Shown here piece after piece: positions 1 to 12,413 of a stretch of 64,000 nt of DNA; the stretch's first letter is position 1, and every line of letters begins with the position of its first letter. A program made the position numbers and the translations under genes. The notes below the pieces were generated by a model. It saw only the letters and a list, made by a program, of their open reading frames with translations. It was not told where the DNA came from and made no database searches. Origin of the DNA: Saururus chinensis (lineage: Eukaryota; Streptophyta; Magnoliopsida; Piperales; Saururaceae); the NCBI GenBank assembly GCA_035235625.1, contig CP141148.1, positions 28,397,057 through 28,461,056 of the forward strand. Direction: 5' to 3'.

Positions 1-1458
1 AGTCAATTTTTGCCTTACTAATATACCAATTATGTGGTTCTTTTCTATTTCCATTTCGTATTTCATTATTATGAATTATGAGGTTTGCCTATTGCTCCCG
101 AAACCCATGTTTAATGTTTCACTTCTTATTTTTATTTAACAGAAAATGTCCGAGTCTATCACTAAATATTTGCAAAGCAAAAGTGATGAAGTGGAAGTTA
201 CTTTTATTGATAGCACTGAGCCTCAGAGTCAAAATGTAGTCCTAGATGATGAGGTGAAGGGAGAGGATAAGAAAATTAAAGTTTGACAAAAGAAAAAGTG
301 AAAATTGACTAGTGAGGTTTGGGACCAGTTTGATAAGGTATATTTACCTGACAAGGAAAAGGCTACACATCATTATTGTGGTGATATATTAATTGGGAAT
401 GGGAGCTATAGGACTAATAAATTGTGGTGACATGTTGAGTCTAAATGTACAAAGTTTAGACTTGTTGGGAGCAAGGGAGTTGATATTAAGCAACAACTTT
501 TTGAGAAATTGTCCTAAGAACAAAGAAGGGAGCTCTTCTATTGATTGTTTTGGATTTAACCAAGAGACGAGCATGTGTGATTTTTCTGAAGCAAATATCC
601 TTCATCAATACCCATTTTCAATTGTTGATCATACTGGCTTTAGGACATTTGTGAACAATCTTCAACCTTTGTTTAAAATGGTTAAAAGGAAAGCTATTAC
701 TAGAGATTGCATAAAAAATTACAAAGATGGAGTGATCAAAATGCGGAATATGTTGGATAATATTGAAGGTCGATTTACTATTACAAGTGACATGTTGATA
801 TCTTGTCAAGATTTTTCATTTTTGGTCATTGGTCATTTCCACTCACTTTATTGACAATGATTGAGTCTTACATAAGAGAATTATCAACTTTTGTAAAGTA
901 GAAACTTGTCACACAGGTGGAGACATTTGTAACCTCATTTATAGCAAGTTGTTTTGATGGAAAAATCTTTAGCATTGAGTTAGATAATGCAAGTGCTAAT
1001 AATTTTTCAGTAAGGGCCGTAAGACTATTCTTCTTGGAAATGGTGATTTTCCTGCAAATGGTATTTTTTTTACATGTTAAATGTTGTGCACATGTTTTGA
1101 ATCTTATAGTTAATGATGATTTATCTATAGTTAAAGATGTATTGTCTAAAATTCATGAAAGTGATAAATTTGTGAAAGTTTCTCCTCAAAGGGAAGCTAC
1201 TTTTAGAAAAATTGCATACCAACTTTATGCACCAAAGTTATCTTTAGTTTTTGATGTGCCCATAAGGTGGAACTCAACTTACAATATGCTTGATGTTGCT
1301 TTGAAATTTAAAGATTGCTTTGCACGCTTAGAAATACATGATAAAGACTATAAGGCTGTGCGAAATGCTGAAGAGTTTGACACTATTGCAACTATTCATG
1401 AATGTTTGACTCCTTTCTTAAAATTGTATGAGATTTTCTCTAGAACAGAATACCCCAC

Positions 1459-3670
1459 TGTAACACCCCACTTTTCTGATTCCGTCTAACCTAAGGAGTT
1501 AATTTTCGGATAAGTCTTAGAGGTTGAAACCTCCATATATGTGTTGAGCTTGAAGAAAAGAGCATAAGAAATCGAAGAATGTGTAAAACGGAGGTCAGAA
1601 GTGAAAGTTACGACCACGTGAAGCATGCAATATAGGCAAGACTCACTTGAAATGGGAAGGATAAATTGTTCTAATGGTTTACTTTTATAGGGCTCGTCGA
1701 TATGAGCTCAACGCTACCAAGAACGTGCGAATCCGAGTATGGGATAGAAAGATACGCACATTTGAAGATAAGTATTAAAAAATAGCACCGAGTGTGATGA
1801 ACGCACGCAAGTTACGTGAGACCGCGATGCTCATAATGCTCTGATGTAACGTGAGGAAACCATGCACCTTATGCACGGGCATTGTGTAGCACACACGGAG
1901 CCGCAATTTCAGCACAGTTGAGCCTATAAATAGGCAATTGAGGCCATTTTTGAACCAACAACTCCATTTCTGATCATTATCATTCAGGAGGCATTCTCAA
2001 CTAAATCAAGCATGTTCTACGTAACGGAGGGGTTTGTTCTTTGAGTGGATGACCATACAAGGGATAAACTTCCCAAGACATGAAGAGGCTCTGCCCATTG
2101 CCCTCGAGCACTGAAGAAAGAAAAGTGGCCCGGAGCAAGAGGGGGTTATGTCCTCCATTGTCAGGCCACATCGGGAGAAGTGACCCTGAGTAGGGGAGGC
2201 TTTGTCCTCCACCGAAAGGACACACAATGAAAGAAGCATCCCCAGGTTTAGGGGATGTTTTGTCAACGGCTTATGGGGGCAAAAAAAGGAAAGTGTCTAC
2301 GGATAAGTGGATACTATGTCCGTCGCCTCTAAGGCACAGAAAGTGAGAAGCATCTCTAGATGAGGGGATGTTATGTCCTCCACCTACACCCACATGAAGT
2401 GTGACATGTTCCAAGTTAAAAAGAGATTCTATCTACCACCTTTGAATATAGGGAGAAGGATGTTCCAGCGCTAGAAGAGATTTTGTCAGCCATCTCTGAA
2501 TCTAAAAGGAGGACGCATTGAAGAAATGAACAACTATGAACACTACCAATTCCGGTATCTCATAAGAGTAAATAATTTTGATCTTCTATTTTAATAATAG
2601 TATAATAATATGTATGCATCCTAAGTAGTTAACTTAGGATGTTAAATAACTTATATACATGTACATCTTAATTAGTGATATTAATATTCTAATTAAGATA
2701 TATGATTTGCTATAATCTAATGTATTCTTATATGTTCTGATTTGAATTGCCTTGTTATGCTTTATCTAATATGATCTAAAGTGTTCTGATATGCTTTGAT
2801 ATGATACACTGTTATGATATGATATGCTATAGTATGATTTGCTATGATCTAATATGATCTTATGGGATTCAATGTGATCTAATCTACTCTATTGTGTTCT
2901 GTTCCGCTCTGTGATAGAGCAAGATGTGTAATTCCGTTAATTTGTTAGCTTTCGTTTATCTTCTATTATTTATGAGATTTTCATCTGACTCAAATAATTT
3001 ATATGATTTATGAGATTTCCATCTGACTTTAATGATTTATATGATTTATATGATTTATGAGATTTCTATCTCACTGAGATGATTTATGAGATTTCCATCT
3101 GACTCTGATGATTTATATGATTTATGAGATTCCATCTAACTTCGATGCTTTATATGATTTATGAGATTTTTGTTTGACTTCGATGATTTATGAGATTTAT
3201 GTCTATGATTTATGAGATTTCTGTTTGACTCTGATGATTTATGAGATTTCAATCCAACTCAAAATGATGTATTTGAATATAAATATATGTGTATTTTAAC
3301 GTATATAATTTTGTGATGCTTGATGTATGTAATAACAGTTAGGCAGAACTACGCTCAGCTCTGATTGTATTGGAATAATATTATGAATGTTATCCAATAT
3401 GTATGTAGGCAACCAACGGCAAAGCAACGTTGGCCCGATCCAAATTAATTATAATTATAAATTTTATTCTGACCTACACATGACAAGCTTTGAAACTTCA
3501 TTGTGTGTATATAAATGTTACAATTCTAAGTCTACGTACAGGGAAGCTTTGAAGCTCCGTAGTGCATAGATGAATGTTATACCTCTCGCACACAGAAGAT
3601 GTTTCCTTACTTAAGGAAGAAAAAATATTATTCGAGATTTTTAGACCCTAGCTCGGGTCGGGGCATTACA
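1459..3670 (+). mobile_element. Solo LTR, Ty3/gypsy-like, inside the hAT transposase
   Basis: The piece begins TGTAACACCCC and ends GGGGCATTACA, so it has TG...CA ends with longer imperfect inverted repeats. It is flanked by a perfect 5-bp target duplication CCCAC (1454-1458 and 3671-3675). The hAT reading resumes directly after it. A TATA box (TATAAATA, about 1925-1932) gives a plus orientation. There are no internal genes and no second LTR, so this is a solo LTR of 2,212 bp. Ends of this kind and a length above 2 kb fit plant Ty3/gypsy chromoviruses such as Tekay/Del; the lineage is inference. It is younger than the hAT copy it interrupts. Confidence 0.87.
2940..3260 (+). repeat. AT-rich tandem repeat inside the solo LTR
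   Basis: Short units built on TGATTTATGAGATTTC followed by a TCTGACT-type word repeat about eight times with variable spacing (roughly 30-50 bp). The array lies wholly inside the solo LTR, downstream of its TATA box. It is a local expansion in the LTR and does not look coding. Confidence 0.75.
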
Positions 3671-4436
3671 CCCACATCTAATCTTTTCTTTAGCATGGTT
3701 TGTGAGTTAAAAGTGCAAATGATGAATTTGGCAAGAAAGTGACAATTTTTCGAAGTGTTCTATGACCTTTAAGATGATGGGAAAATATGAAATGTATTGG
3801 TGTAAGACATGTATAATTTTGGCAATTGCATCGACTTTGGATCCAAGAATGAAATTAAAATCAATAGAGTATTATTTCCCCCTACTATTTGGTGAAGGCC
3901 TTGGAAAGAGAAAGATCGAGGAGGCGATGACTAGTTTATTTGGTTTGTATGATGAATATAAGTTGGGTCTTAAGCTAGATAATGCCCATGATAATATTTC
4001 ATCTACTAGTTCCTCCATTGTTGAAACAACTAGCTCTACATCTACTGATGGAAAAAATCCTTTCTTGAAAAGTCATAGCAAGTTTATTGTGGAGAGTTCA
4101 TCTAGTTAACCTGCTAAAAATACTTTAGAACTATATTTGGATGAAGGGTTTATCCCATTTAGTGAGGATGCGGGGGAGGATTTTGATATATTATCTTGGT
4201 GGATATTAAATGTGGTACAATATCCCACTTTTTCAAAAATTGCTCAAGATGTATTAGCAATTCTAGTTTCCACTGTTTCATCTGAGGCGGCACTTACCAC
4301 AAGAGGTAGAGTAATTAAGAAATATAGGAGTAGCTTGAAAACTGAGATAGTAGAAGCATTAGTGCGTGCTCAAAATTGGCTTCAGAGTGAATATGAACGT
4401 ATTTTACATAAATGTTTATTAAATTTCTTAAATTAA

Positions 4437-5310
4437 TTTATAATATACTAAATGCTTCTTTTTATTATAGCCCAAGGGAAGGTTGGCTTAATGTCCCTTA
4501 CAAATGTTCAAAGTGCCAAGGATGATGATATTGAAATTATTATTGGTAAGGTTCAACTATAAAATTTTCATGTGTGTGTGGGAGCTTGTTTGTTCTTGCT
4601 AATTTGTTTTTACTTTTTAGGTGAAGAGGAGGAACATAAGGCCTAGGGTGGATTGCTCATATGCTTGTGAATCTCTCTACTCCTATTTAGGTTTTACTAT
4701 TTTAGCTACTTCCTTGTGTGTTAATATAAGATAGAATGATTACAAAATTAGGTTTTCTTATCCTTTGAATAAGTAATATAATTATATCACCATATCATGA
4801 ATCTACTTCAATAGAAATATTTGTTTTTGTTAAATGTTAAACTGGTCTGCATGATTGTCATGAAGGAGGATTGCTGGAATGAAGCAATCAAAAGCTTTTT
4901 TATATGTTGCAAAAGATTACTCATATTGGAGCACTATAATATTCTTTTATGTTAAAGAAGACTGGTGTTTAGTTTATTTGGATTATGGTTATGGAGTTGT
5001 TTTTTATATTAGTAAATCATTATATATTTTAGGTAGTTGAATATTTTTGATCTTGTATTTTAGGCATTCTCAAAAAGTTTGGTTGTCACTTTAACTCTCT
5101 AAAAGTTTGGGTATAAAAGTTAATTGAAAATTTTTAAATCTATCGTAGTAATGTGTATGGTTTATAGGCCAAGAGGTTATGTCTATGGACAATGGCCATG
5201 TCCGTCGTATAAAAGGATATATTCGTGGACAAATGGCCAGCATATAAATTGTTAATGGGCACAGAGATGGACAAGGCTTGTCCATTGACTATTTGGCGGA
5301 CAACCAGCCC
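4437..5310. other. 3' part of the hAT copy and unassigned AT-rich spacer
   Basis: Up to about 4650 there are possible remains of the last hAT exon, an acceptor (tttattatAG at about 4470) and a short acidic stretch. After that I see only AT-rich DNA. A short patch at 5170-5300 holds repeated GGACAA/TTGTCC words and ends where the copia homology starts. No gene or clear transposon end was found. Confidence 0.5.
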
Positions 5311-5313
5311 TAA

Positions 5314-8300
5314 GTGCATCAATACATACTCCCTTACACTCCACAACAAAATACAGTGGTAGAAAGGTGTAATAAGACGCTTATGGATATGGTCAAATCT
5401 ATGTTAAATCACTCTAAATTAGGAACCAATTTATGGGATGAGGCTTTAAACACTACCGTGTACATCCTTAATCATGTACCCAAAAAGGTCGTCCAACGGA
5501 CACCTTAAAAGCTTTGGACGGGTGGACGCCCTAGCTTAGGACATCTTAGAGTATATAGGTCTAGGGCACATGTAAAGGTGCCTGACTAATATAGGTCTAA
5601 GCTGGACCCTAAGACCATAAAGTGTTACTTTATTAGCTACTGTGATCACTCTTAAGGGGTACAAATTTGTGGTTTACTACACAAATGAGACAATGGGGGG
5701 CTATAGAGTCTAGATATGCTTAATTCTTAGATGAAGAATTTAATCTCAACATATCAAATAAAAGAGTAGATTTATTCAAGATAGTAAAATAGACTGGTCT
5801 TAGTACTACCCCTGAGGAAGTAATTAGATCAAGTCAAAATCAGACCAACTAAGAACTAAGGGCATTGAGGGAAAGAAGACATTCAACACAGTTGAGAGAC
5901 TTCTATGCAATGCTAGGGGAATACAATGTTTCATTAGATGAACCTGTTCTAGATGACAAATTATCCTTGAGCAAGCTTTAAGTCTTCCAGACGCTCAAGA
6001 ATGGCAGAATGTTATTCAAGAGGAAATGGATTAAATCCTAAAGAACAAGGTTTAGGAGATAGTTGATCTACGAGAAGGGCGGAAGCCCATAGGGTGTAAA
6101 TGGATCTTCAAAAAGAAGTTTAAAGGCAAATGGATCAATAGACAAGTACAAAGCGAGATTAGTGGTAAAAAGGTTCACCTATGAGTATGGGATGGACTTT
6201 AAGGATTGATACTCACATGTGTCAAGATTTGACTCAATTAGATGTCTCTTAGTAAGTGTTGCTTACTTTGATTTAGAGTTCTTCCATATGGATGTAAGGA
6301 TTATCTTCCTAAATAGTTATTTACATGGAACAATCTGAGGGTTTTATAATTTCTGGAGAGGAACAGAAGGTGTGAAAACTAATAAAATCATTGTACAACC
6401 ATAAACAATTTACAAGGTAATGGTACTTCACTTTTCACAAGGTGATTAGTGAATATGGGTTCATAATTAATGATCATGATCATTGTGTTTATACCTTCTG
6501 CGATCAGACTAGGTATATGATGTTGTCATTCTATGTAGATGACATACTCTTGATGGGGAATGAGTTAGGTATGATAGTCAACTTAAAGGAATGACTTAAA
6601 ACCTAGTTTGAGATGAAGGACATAGGTAAGGAATCCTACATCATTGGGATAAAAATTGATAGGGATAGAAATGCTAAGAAGCTAAGTGTATCTCAAGAGC
6701 CATACATAGTGAGTGTTCACAAACGCTTCAATATCATGTGTTGGAAAACTATTGAATCCCCTATATACAAAGGTATTGTGTTATCTAAGAGTGTGGCTCC
6801 TCGGACAGAGGAAGATAGATTCTAGATGGAGTCAATGCCATATGCACAAGCTATGGGCAACTTGATGTATGACATAACTTATACTAAACCTGACTTGAGT
6901 TTTGTGGTAGGCTTGTTGAGCTGCTACCAAACAGTGAAAAGGGTATTCTAATACCTTCTAGGATCTACGAATCTAGATTTCACCTATCAGGGAGAAAGTT
7001 TATCATTAACTAGATATAGTGATTCAGACTACATGGGGGATCCAGATGACAAGCAATCCACTGCCGGATTTGTCTTCATGTTTGGCGGCGGGGTTATATC
7101 GTGGGCAAGAAAGAAACAAAAAAGTGTTTCTAAGTCTATGATGGAAGCTAAGTTTTACGCATATAGTATAACAGCTTCCCAGCTAGTATGGTTAAAAGAA
7201 TTTCTAGCTAAATTGGGACTAGAAAACTGGACTAATGATTTTGTCCATATTCATTGGATTAATCTGACGATTGTATCGACACTCAAAAACAGGGAGATTA
7301 GTGCCAAAGTAAGCACATTGAAGTGCATTACTACTATATATTTGACATGTTACTAAGAGAAAAAGTGATTGTGAGTCATACTACTACTACTGAGATGTTG
7401 GGAGATCCGTTCACCAAAGCCTTAACGACATACCTATTTTTTCAACATGCTCATAGCATTGGTCTTAGATAGAACTATCGCAAGTCATTGTTGGACCATA
7501 TGAGCTATTCACCCACAGTGGGGGACATTGGACCATGGTCTGGGCTCAAGCCCATTTGGTCAACTTTGTTTGCAGTTTCGGTGAGCCGGTACGGGCCACG
7601 GGATCCAAGGATAGTGGGGGCAGTCACACCAACCCCACATAAACCATCATGACACATATTTTATTAGGACTCACATCCGTCACTCATGCACACTAGGCAT
7701 GCGACTAGGATATGCTTATTCACTTTGTGGGGCCCGATGCATGAATTAGTGTCGTTGGTCGGACCCGTGGTTAGCGAGGGGTTAACCTTATTGTGGGCTT
7801 GGCAGTGTACAGGGCATCCAAGCTTCCATGGGCTCAGAGAATCATAGCCCACTCCTATTGTGTTAGACCCTATAGGTTAATCCCATGGAGTTCAGATTAG
7901 AGGCTCATTCAGAAAGCCCATGTAAGGTAAGTCAAATGAGGGAGTATAAATACTTGTTAAGAGAGGAGAAAGCCCTAACCAAGACCCCCTCTCCTCTCCT
8001 CTCCTCTCTCTCCCAATCATGCCTCATCTCCCTCTTCGCGTGTTGCTCAAAAGACAAGGGAAAAGAGGGGCTGGCCGCCCCTCTCTCTCCCTCCCTTCTA
8101 CCTCTTGCATGGTGCACAAAGGAGGAAACACCTCTTGGGAATTGTGAGGTTTCAAGGCAAGGGCTAGTGCACTCCATCAAGTGGATTTTGAATATTCTAC
8201 ACATAGTTAAAGGTATCCCTATTTCTATCTTAATTGAATCGATGTCTAATTGTTAAATCGGACGTTGGAGTGAAGGAGTAAAGCGTCCGGGGGCTGATCA

Positions 8301-8484
8301 GCCCCAAAGTCAGTTTTTATCACTCCATTATTTCAGTCTAATTGATCAACAAACTTATGCATGTGTTTATTGCTTATGAATGTCTTTGTTCATGTAATTA
8401 CATAGAGAAATTGTTATAAAGTTATAATTTTTATTAAAGGCGCCAACCCTTGGGCTTTCCCCACCATATACTTTCACTAGTACA
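5314..8484 (+). mobile_element. Ty1/copia retrotransposon, 5'-truncated and broken
   Basis: A fossil Ty1/copia copy of the same family as the element at 51908-59007. Homology starts in the late integrase region (about 5314) and runs through the reverse transcriptase (YVDDILLMGN near 6535) and RNase H (SDSDYMGDPDD near 7020), then a polypurine tract (AGTGGGGGA, about 7518) and the 3' LTR (7526-8484). The 5' LTR, gag, protease and early integrase are absent. It is heavily broken, with well over ten breaks. It is more diverged than the copy at 52-59 kb and so is probably older. Domain order IN-RT-RNH is the Ty1/copia order. Confidence 0.9.
7526..8484 (+). repeat. 3' LTR of the truncated copia element
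   Basis: It follows the polypurine tract directly and aligns by eye with the LTRs at 51908, 58030 and (reverse) 60964. Shared parts include the opening TTGGACCATGGTCTGGGCTC, the central GTGGTTAGCGAGGGGTT, a CT-rich stretch near 7985 and an end near ACTAGTACA. Its opening TG has changed. It spans about 959 bp. Open frames here are by-products of the LTR. Confidence 0.85.
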
Positions 8485-8795
8485 CCACTCATCAAAAGCA
8501 TTCTCTTGGGATACAAAAATTAATCGTCTTAGTGGTTATATTACAAAATCATTTTACACGAATTTGCAAGCCATATTTACATGATTAAGGTAAAATTTTG
8601 GGGGATTCAAGCCATCTGCTTAGAAAAGGATGTTTCAACCATCATTTCCTTTTATATATATATATAATCCCATTTATATGAAACTAGGCTCATACTGGAC
8701 CAATGAGTCAATTCTATAATTACCTTTGAATTTTAATCCAAGGGCTTATTCTAATTTTGGGATGGGAAGTCCCTTAACTATGAATTATGATTACT
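8485..8795. other. Spacer without recognisable gene
   Basis: AT-rich sequence between the copia 3' LTR and the next gene-like remnants. I see no coding frame, transposon end or RNA gene. Confidence 0.5.
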
Positions 8796-8899
8796 TCATG
8801 TTGTTTGCACCTCTGTTCCTCTGTCTCCCCCACCTCTCTCCTGTGGCTGCCCTCTAGCGTCTACTTCTTGCTCCCCCACCCCCATCCTCTCCCTCTCCG

Positions 8900-9322
8900 C
8901 TGCCACATGCCTCCGTAGGTGGCCCCCACCCGTCATCAGTGCTGTTAGCTCCTCCCCGGACCCGGCCAAGTGGGGGGTCGACCATGCTATTTTGGAGGAC
9001 ACGGATCGGCCAGCCATTGCCCTTCAAAAAGGTAAGCTTGTTCTACTTCAGATGCAGAAAGCCTAATTTATTTGCTTTACTTTACATGTGGTGGAGTTGT
9101 GCCTCATTTAGACTCAGTAGAAGGGGGCCTGGAGTGGAGAGTGGCAATTTGGTTGATTCAGCAGAAACGTGGGGAAATCTCATCTGTCCTCAAGGCTTCT
9201 GCTGATTATGTGGACAGTCTCTATGGGGCACCGGACCCAATTGATTATGATATTTGGCTGAGAAAGTTGAGGGAGATCATTCACTATGTTGATCATGAAA
9301 AGGATATTGTGCAAGCTCGCTA
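8900..9322 (+). pseudogene. Exon remnants of an unrecognised gene
   Basis: I do not recognise the family. A GC-rich coding-like stretch ends at about 9031 in a good splice donor (CAAAAAG|GTAAGC). A second stretch reads openly from about 9084 to a stop at 9322 with ordinary protein composition: GGLEWRVAIWLIQQKRG, then ADYVDSLYG, PIDYDIWLRKL and REIIHYVDHEKDIVQAR. It is hydrophilic and helix-like, with no signal peptide or membrane segment. The two pieces do not form a complete gene as they stand, and nothing upstream provides a confident start. It may be a host gene fragment or a gene piece moved by a transposon. It lies between a copia LTR and the left flank of the MULE. Confidence 0.4.
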
Positions 9323-10735
9323 GATTTCTGCTTCCTATTCTTTCTTAATTCTAGTCTCCAAAGTGAATTGGAGCCGTTGGCATCATTTGAGGACTCATTG
9401 TTTCACCGTAAAGTAGGTGAAGATTTGCATGTTTATATTTGGATGTTGGTTGGCATGTCCACATGAGATGGACTACATCTGCCCCTATTGAAAATGACCT
9501 TTCCAGAATACTTGTGGTGAAAAAGTGGTATGTCCATTTTGAGGTAACATTTGCAGTGTAAAGATAAATAAACACTATTCACTGGTGCGTGGGCAAAGAT
9601 CTTACCTGTTGGGTAACTGAGTCCATCATATTTGAAGATGCTGAAACATCATGTAAATCTTTTCTGTCTATCGATAAATGCTATTGTTTTTTCAGTTTTG
9701 ACAGCCATGGTTGTTGAACTGGTGATTGAAGTCGAGTTGAGTCCTTACATCTTAGGGGTTGTTATTTTGGTGATGTTCGGTCACATGTTTCTCTGATCCA
9801 TCCATGCATGTCAAGGCGGTTAAGAAGTGATAGCCTGATAGTCTTTAGATGCTCTACGGAGTTCTTGATTAATATACACTCTTTCGAATTATATGATAAG
9901 TTGTCATAGTTTGCTAACTAAAATTTGATTTTTATGTGGTTTTTGTTTCATTGTTTTTTCTGTTAATCGTTGAGTTTCTAATTAAATTGGAACTCAAATT
10001 TTTATGTAATTCGGATATGAATCCTTGGAAGGCTGGAGTCTATTTAAGCCAAAATTGTAGGCTGCTCAAGGAGAGTGGTGTTGAAGTTCTGTATTTTTGC
10101 TTTGAATATGTTGTCTACAGCTTCCTCTGAGCCATAATTGCATGATTCAATCTGTAAACTGCATGTTTCTACAGTGATCCCCGCTTCACCCACTGGATGG
10201 GCCTCGCCCTCCCACCTTACTGCCTCGTGCATTATCATTTAGTTTCCCCTACGGTGGGAAAGTTGTTGTAAAGTACTAAGTTCTTGAATCTCAAGCAGTA
10301 CGCTATCCCACCTGTTTATGATCTTGAGGATAAGGATGGCAACTGTCATGCACAGGATCAGAGGATTATGTTTTTGAAAAACCCTTCACCAGATTTTTGT
10401 TCTTTATTGAATTTTGTGCAAAATTTTGAATTGAAATGAATCAGCTGTGGACAATACTAGTAAAACATGTCTCAATATTCTCCTTTGTGGCTTTGTAGTT
10501 GGATTGATGCTCATAGGCATGAGGTTTAATAACAACACTGTTATTTACTTGATATCTGGAAAAATTTACAAGGCAAAGAGAAATATGGCTCCCTTTTTAA
10601 AATGTTTCCTCTTTTTGAAATATTTGTATCTCATGTTCGTAGGTATGTTCTTGCCGAAGGATACAAGCAGCATCATCCTTCGAGAACGAGTGGTACCAAG
10701 AGGCAATACACCCCATAAAACTCCGTAATACCCTA
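9323..10735 (+). other. Spacer with weak coding-like patches
   Basis: Mostly non-coding. A patch at about 10279-10390 reads LNLKQYAIPPVYDLEDKDG and then RIMFLKNPSP. Another at about 10640-10715 reads RYVLAEGYKQHHPSRTSG. Both look like protein-coding remnants, possibly further exons of the gene remnant at 8900-9322. I could not link them by splice sites or name them. Confidence 0.35.
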
Positions 10736-10860
10736 TTTTATTTACCCTATTATATTTTATAAATTTTTCTCAATATACCCTAAATTGAAATTTTATTTTA
10801 TTTTTACTTTACAAACAGCTTTACTTACTCATTGTTTACCCCTATAGAGTCATTATTCTT

Positions 10861-11560
10861 TTGCGGTGGGCACCCTCATATATAACTTTATATATGATCG
10901 AGGGTGTCCACCGTGAGAGTCATTTTAGAAGTTATCCTATGCAATATATAGAGGTCTCACTTCCTTGCGGTAGACGCCTATTATATAGAAATTCAAACTT
11001 TATCGGGGGTGCCCACCGTGAGCGTCATTTTGAAAGTTCTTTTGTACTTCTCGTAGAAGCCTTATTCCCTCATAGTGGGCACCCCTTGTATATAATTTCA
11101 TACGTTTTCGGGGGAACTCACCAAGAGAGTCATTCCAGAAGCTCCCTCGTGGTTCACATAGAGACCTTACTCCCTTGCGGTGGTTACCCCCCATATATAA
11201 CTTCATAGTTGTTGGGGGCACCCACCATGAACACCATTCGAGAAGTTTTCCTTGGATCACATAGAAGCTTACTCCCTCGTGGTGGGCACCCCCTGTATGT
11301 AACTTCATACGTTGTCAGAGGGCGGGGCACCGTGTGCTATATATTCCATAATTTTTCCGTGGTCTACATAGAGGTCTTACTCTCTCACAGTGGGCAACCC
11401 ATACTTCATAAGTTGTTGGGGAGTGCCCACCGTGAGCATCATTCCAGAAGTTATCCCGTGCAATGCGTAGAGGCCTTACTTCCCCATAGTGAGAGCCCAC
11501 ACTATAGAAATTTATACTTTGGTGAGAGGTGCTCACTGTGAACGCCATTTCATAAGTTCA
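10861..11560 (+). repeat. Degenerate tandem repeat, about 105 bp x 7, each unit a potential hairpin
   Basis: Units start near 10861, 10975, 11070, 11175, 11277, 11385 and 11484 (spacing 95-114 bp). Each opens with a version of GCGGTGGGCACCC and carries the near-reverse-complement GGGTGCCCACCGTGAG about 35-45 bp later. Each unit can therefore form a stem with arms of about 12 bp. The rest of the unit (CATTCCAGAAGTT..., TAGAGGCCTTACTCCCT) is also shared. Open frames on both strands come from the repeat and are not genes. Confidence 0.85.
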
Positions 11561-12404
11561 TGGAAATTACCATGTTTATGATATTGAAGCATCTCCCGGT
11601 GTTCCACATATGCTTTATGAGGTAAAATTGTAAATCAAGAATTGAAGGACCTCGATAAGATTTCTAAGATTATATATACAAAGCTTATTATATGTCATAA
11701 AAAATCATTGTGAGCATTAACATTTGATCAAGAACATGACCAAACTTAAGAACGAGAAAACAAATGCTATGACCGCACCTATTTTTATTAAGCTAAGAAC
11801 TTCCTACAAACAACAAGAGAAAAAGGGTGAATGCAAATATCTAATTAATGATACAAAGAATCCCTACAAGAACTCCCAAAGTTTTCTGAGTTTTTTTTAG
11901 CGCATGCAGTCAAAATCGTCAAAGTCACCTAGTTTTTTCGGGTAAAAAATCTTTAAAGCGGCACTGATTTTTTTGAGTTTACACTATATTCCTTCTAACA
12001 AATCCTCTACAAATTTGTTAAATGTCACCTTTTAAATAAGTTTAGGAGAGGAAAAATACCACTCTCTGAAACTTTGTCATCATGAACGGAGGGAAGAAAG
12101 CCGGTGGCGATTGGAGATGCATGGAAAGAGAGACACTATTCTATTATAGGTTTAATTGAGGTAATAAGATGAAATTTTTTGTAGGGTAGATAAGGTACAA
12201 GAAAATACCCCAATTTTTTTTATTTATAAGGTATTGAGAGGATTTTCGAGGTACAAATAAACACGTTTAAACTGTTAATGGTGAACTACAGAATAATGGG
12301 TCAAAGGAAGTCTGAAACGTGCACGGATGATTAGATAATCCCGTGGTGAAAAGGACTAGCTCGAACAAACCAATGGTTTCTTTGCCACAGCACACTGCAT
12401 TCGT
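11561..12404. other. Spacer, left flank of the MULE
   Basis: AT-rich, no convincing coding frame. The last 80 bases before the MULE target duplication read openly (PVVKRTSSNKPMVSLPQHTA) in a frame that would continue in the right flank at 33231. See the finding on the empty site. Confidence 0.45.
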
Positions 12405-12413
12405 TAGCCCAAA
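12405..12413. repeat. 9-bp target-site duplication, left
   Basis: TAGCCCAAA directly before the left MULE terminus, identical to 33222-33230. Confidence 0.92.

Larger units (their letters stand above)
146..4436 (+). pseudogene. hAT-family transposase (RICESLEEPER/Ac type), decayed and split
   Basis: This would have been the transposase of a plant hAT transposon, a nuclear protein that binds the element ends and cuts it out. The likely start ATG at 146 follows a good intron acceptor (ttatttaacAG). A BED zinc-finger-like stretch (VWDQF...HHYCGD) lies near 310-440, with its first cysteine replaced. The central part near 917-1450 contains HVKCCAHVLNLIV and RWNSTYNML, typical of the hAT catalytic region. 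After the insertion, LASTLDPR-like residues occur at about 3820. The C-terminal dimerisation block (LSWW...YPTFSKIAQDVLAI...SSEAALTTRGRV) spans about 4190-4385. Several stops, including TGA at 284, and frame changes break it. The part 1459-3670 is a later LTR insertion. The gene probably had a short further exon after about 4470. No terminal inverted repeats of the element were found inside the window; the left end probably lies before position 1. Confidence 0.88.

Noticed and set aside
5100-5310. Possible 5' LTR of the truncated copia copy
   Set aside because: It has no match to the family LTR; the homology starts in integrase, so the copy is simply truncated.
7885-8256. 123-codon frame with a CT-rich start
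   Set aside because: Lies wholly in the copia 3' LTR; the corresponding LTR at 51908 shows the same CT-rich block without a conserved protein.
10861-11548. Four frames over the 105-bp repeat
   Set aside because: Open on both strands because of the tandem repeat; no start context or family match.
10861-11560. Possible CRISPR array
   Set aside because: Repeats are degenerate, 105 bp long and lack unique spacers; the sequence is plant nuclear DNA.
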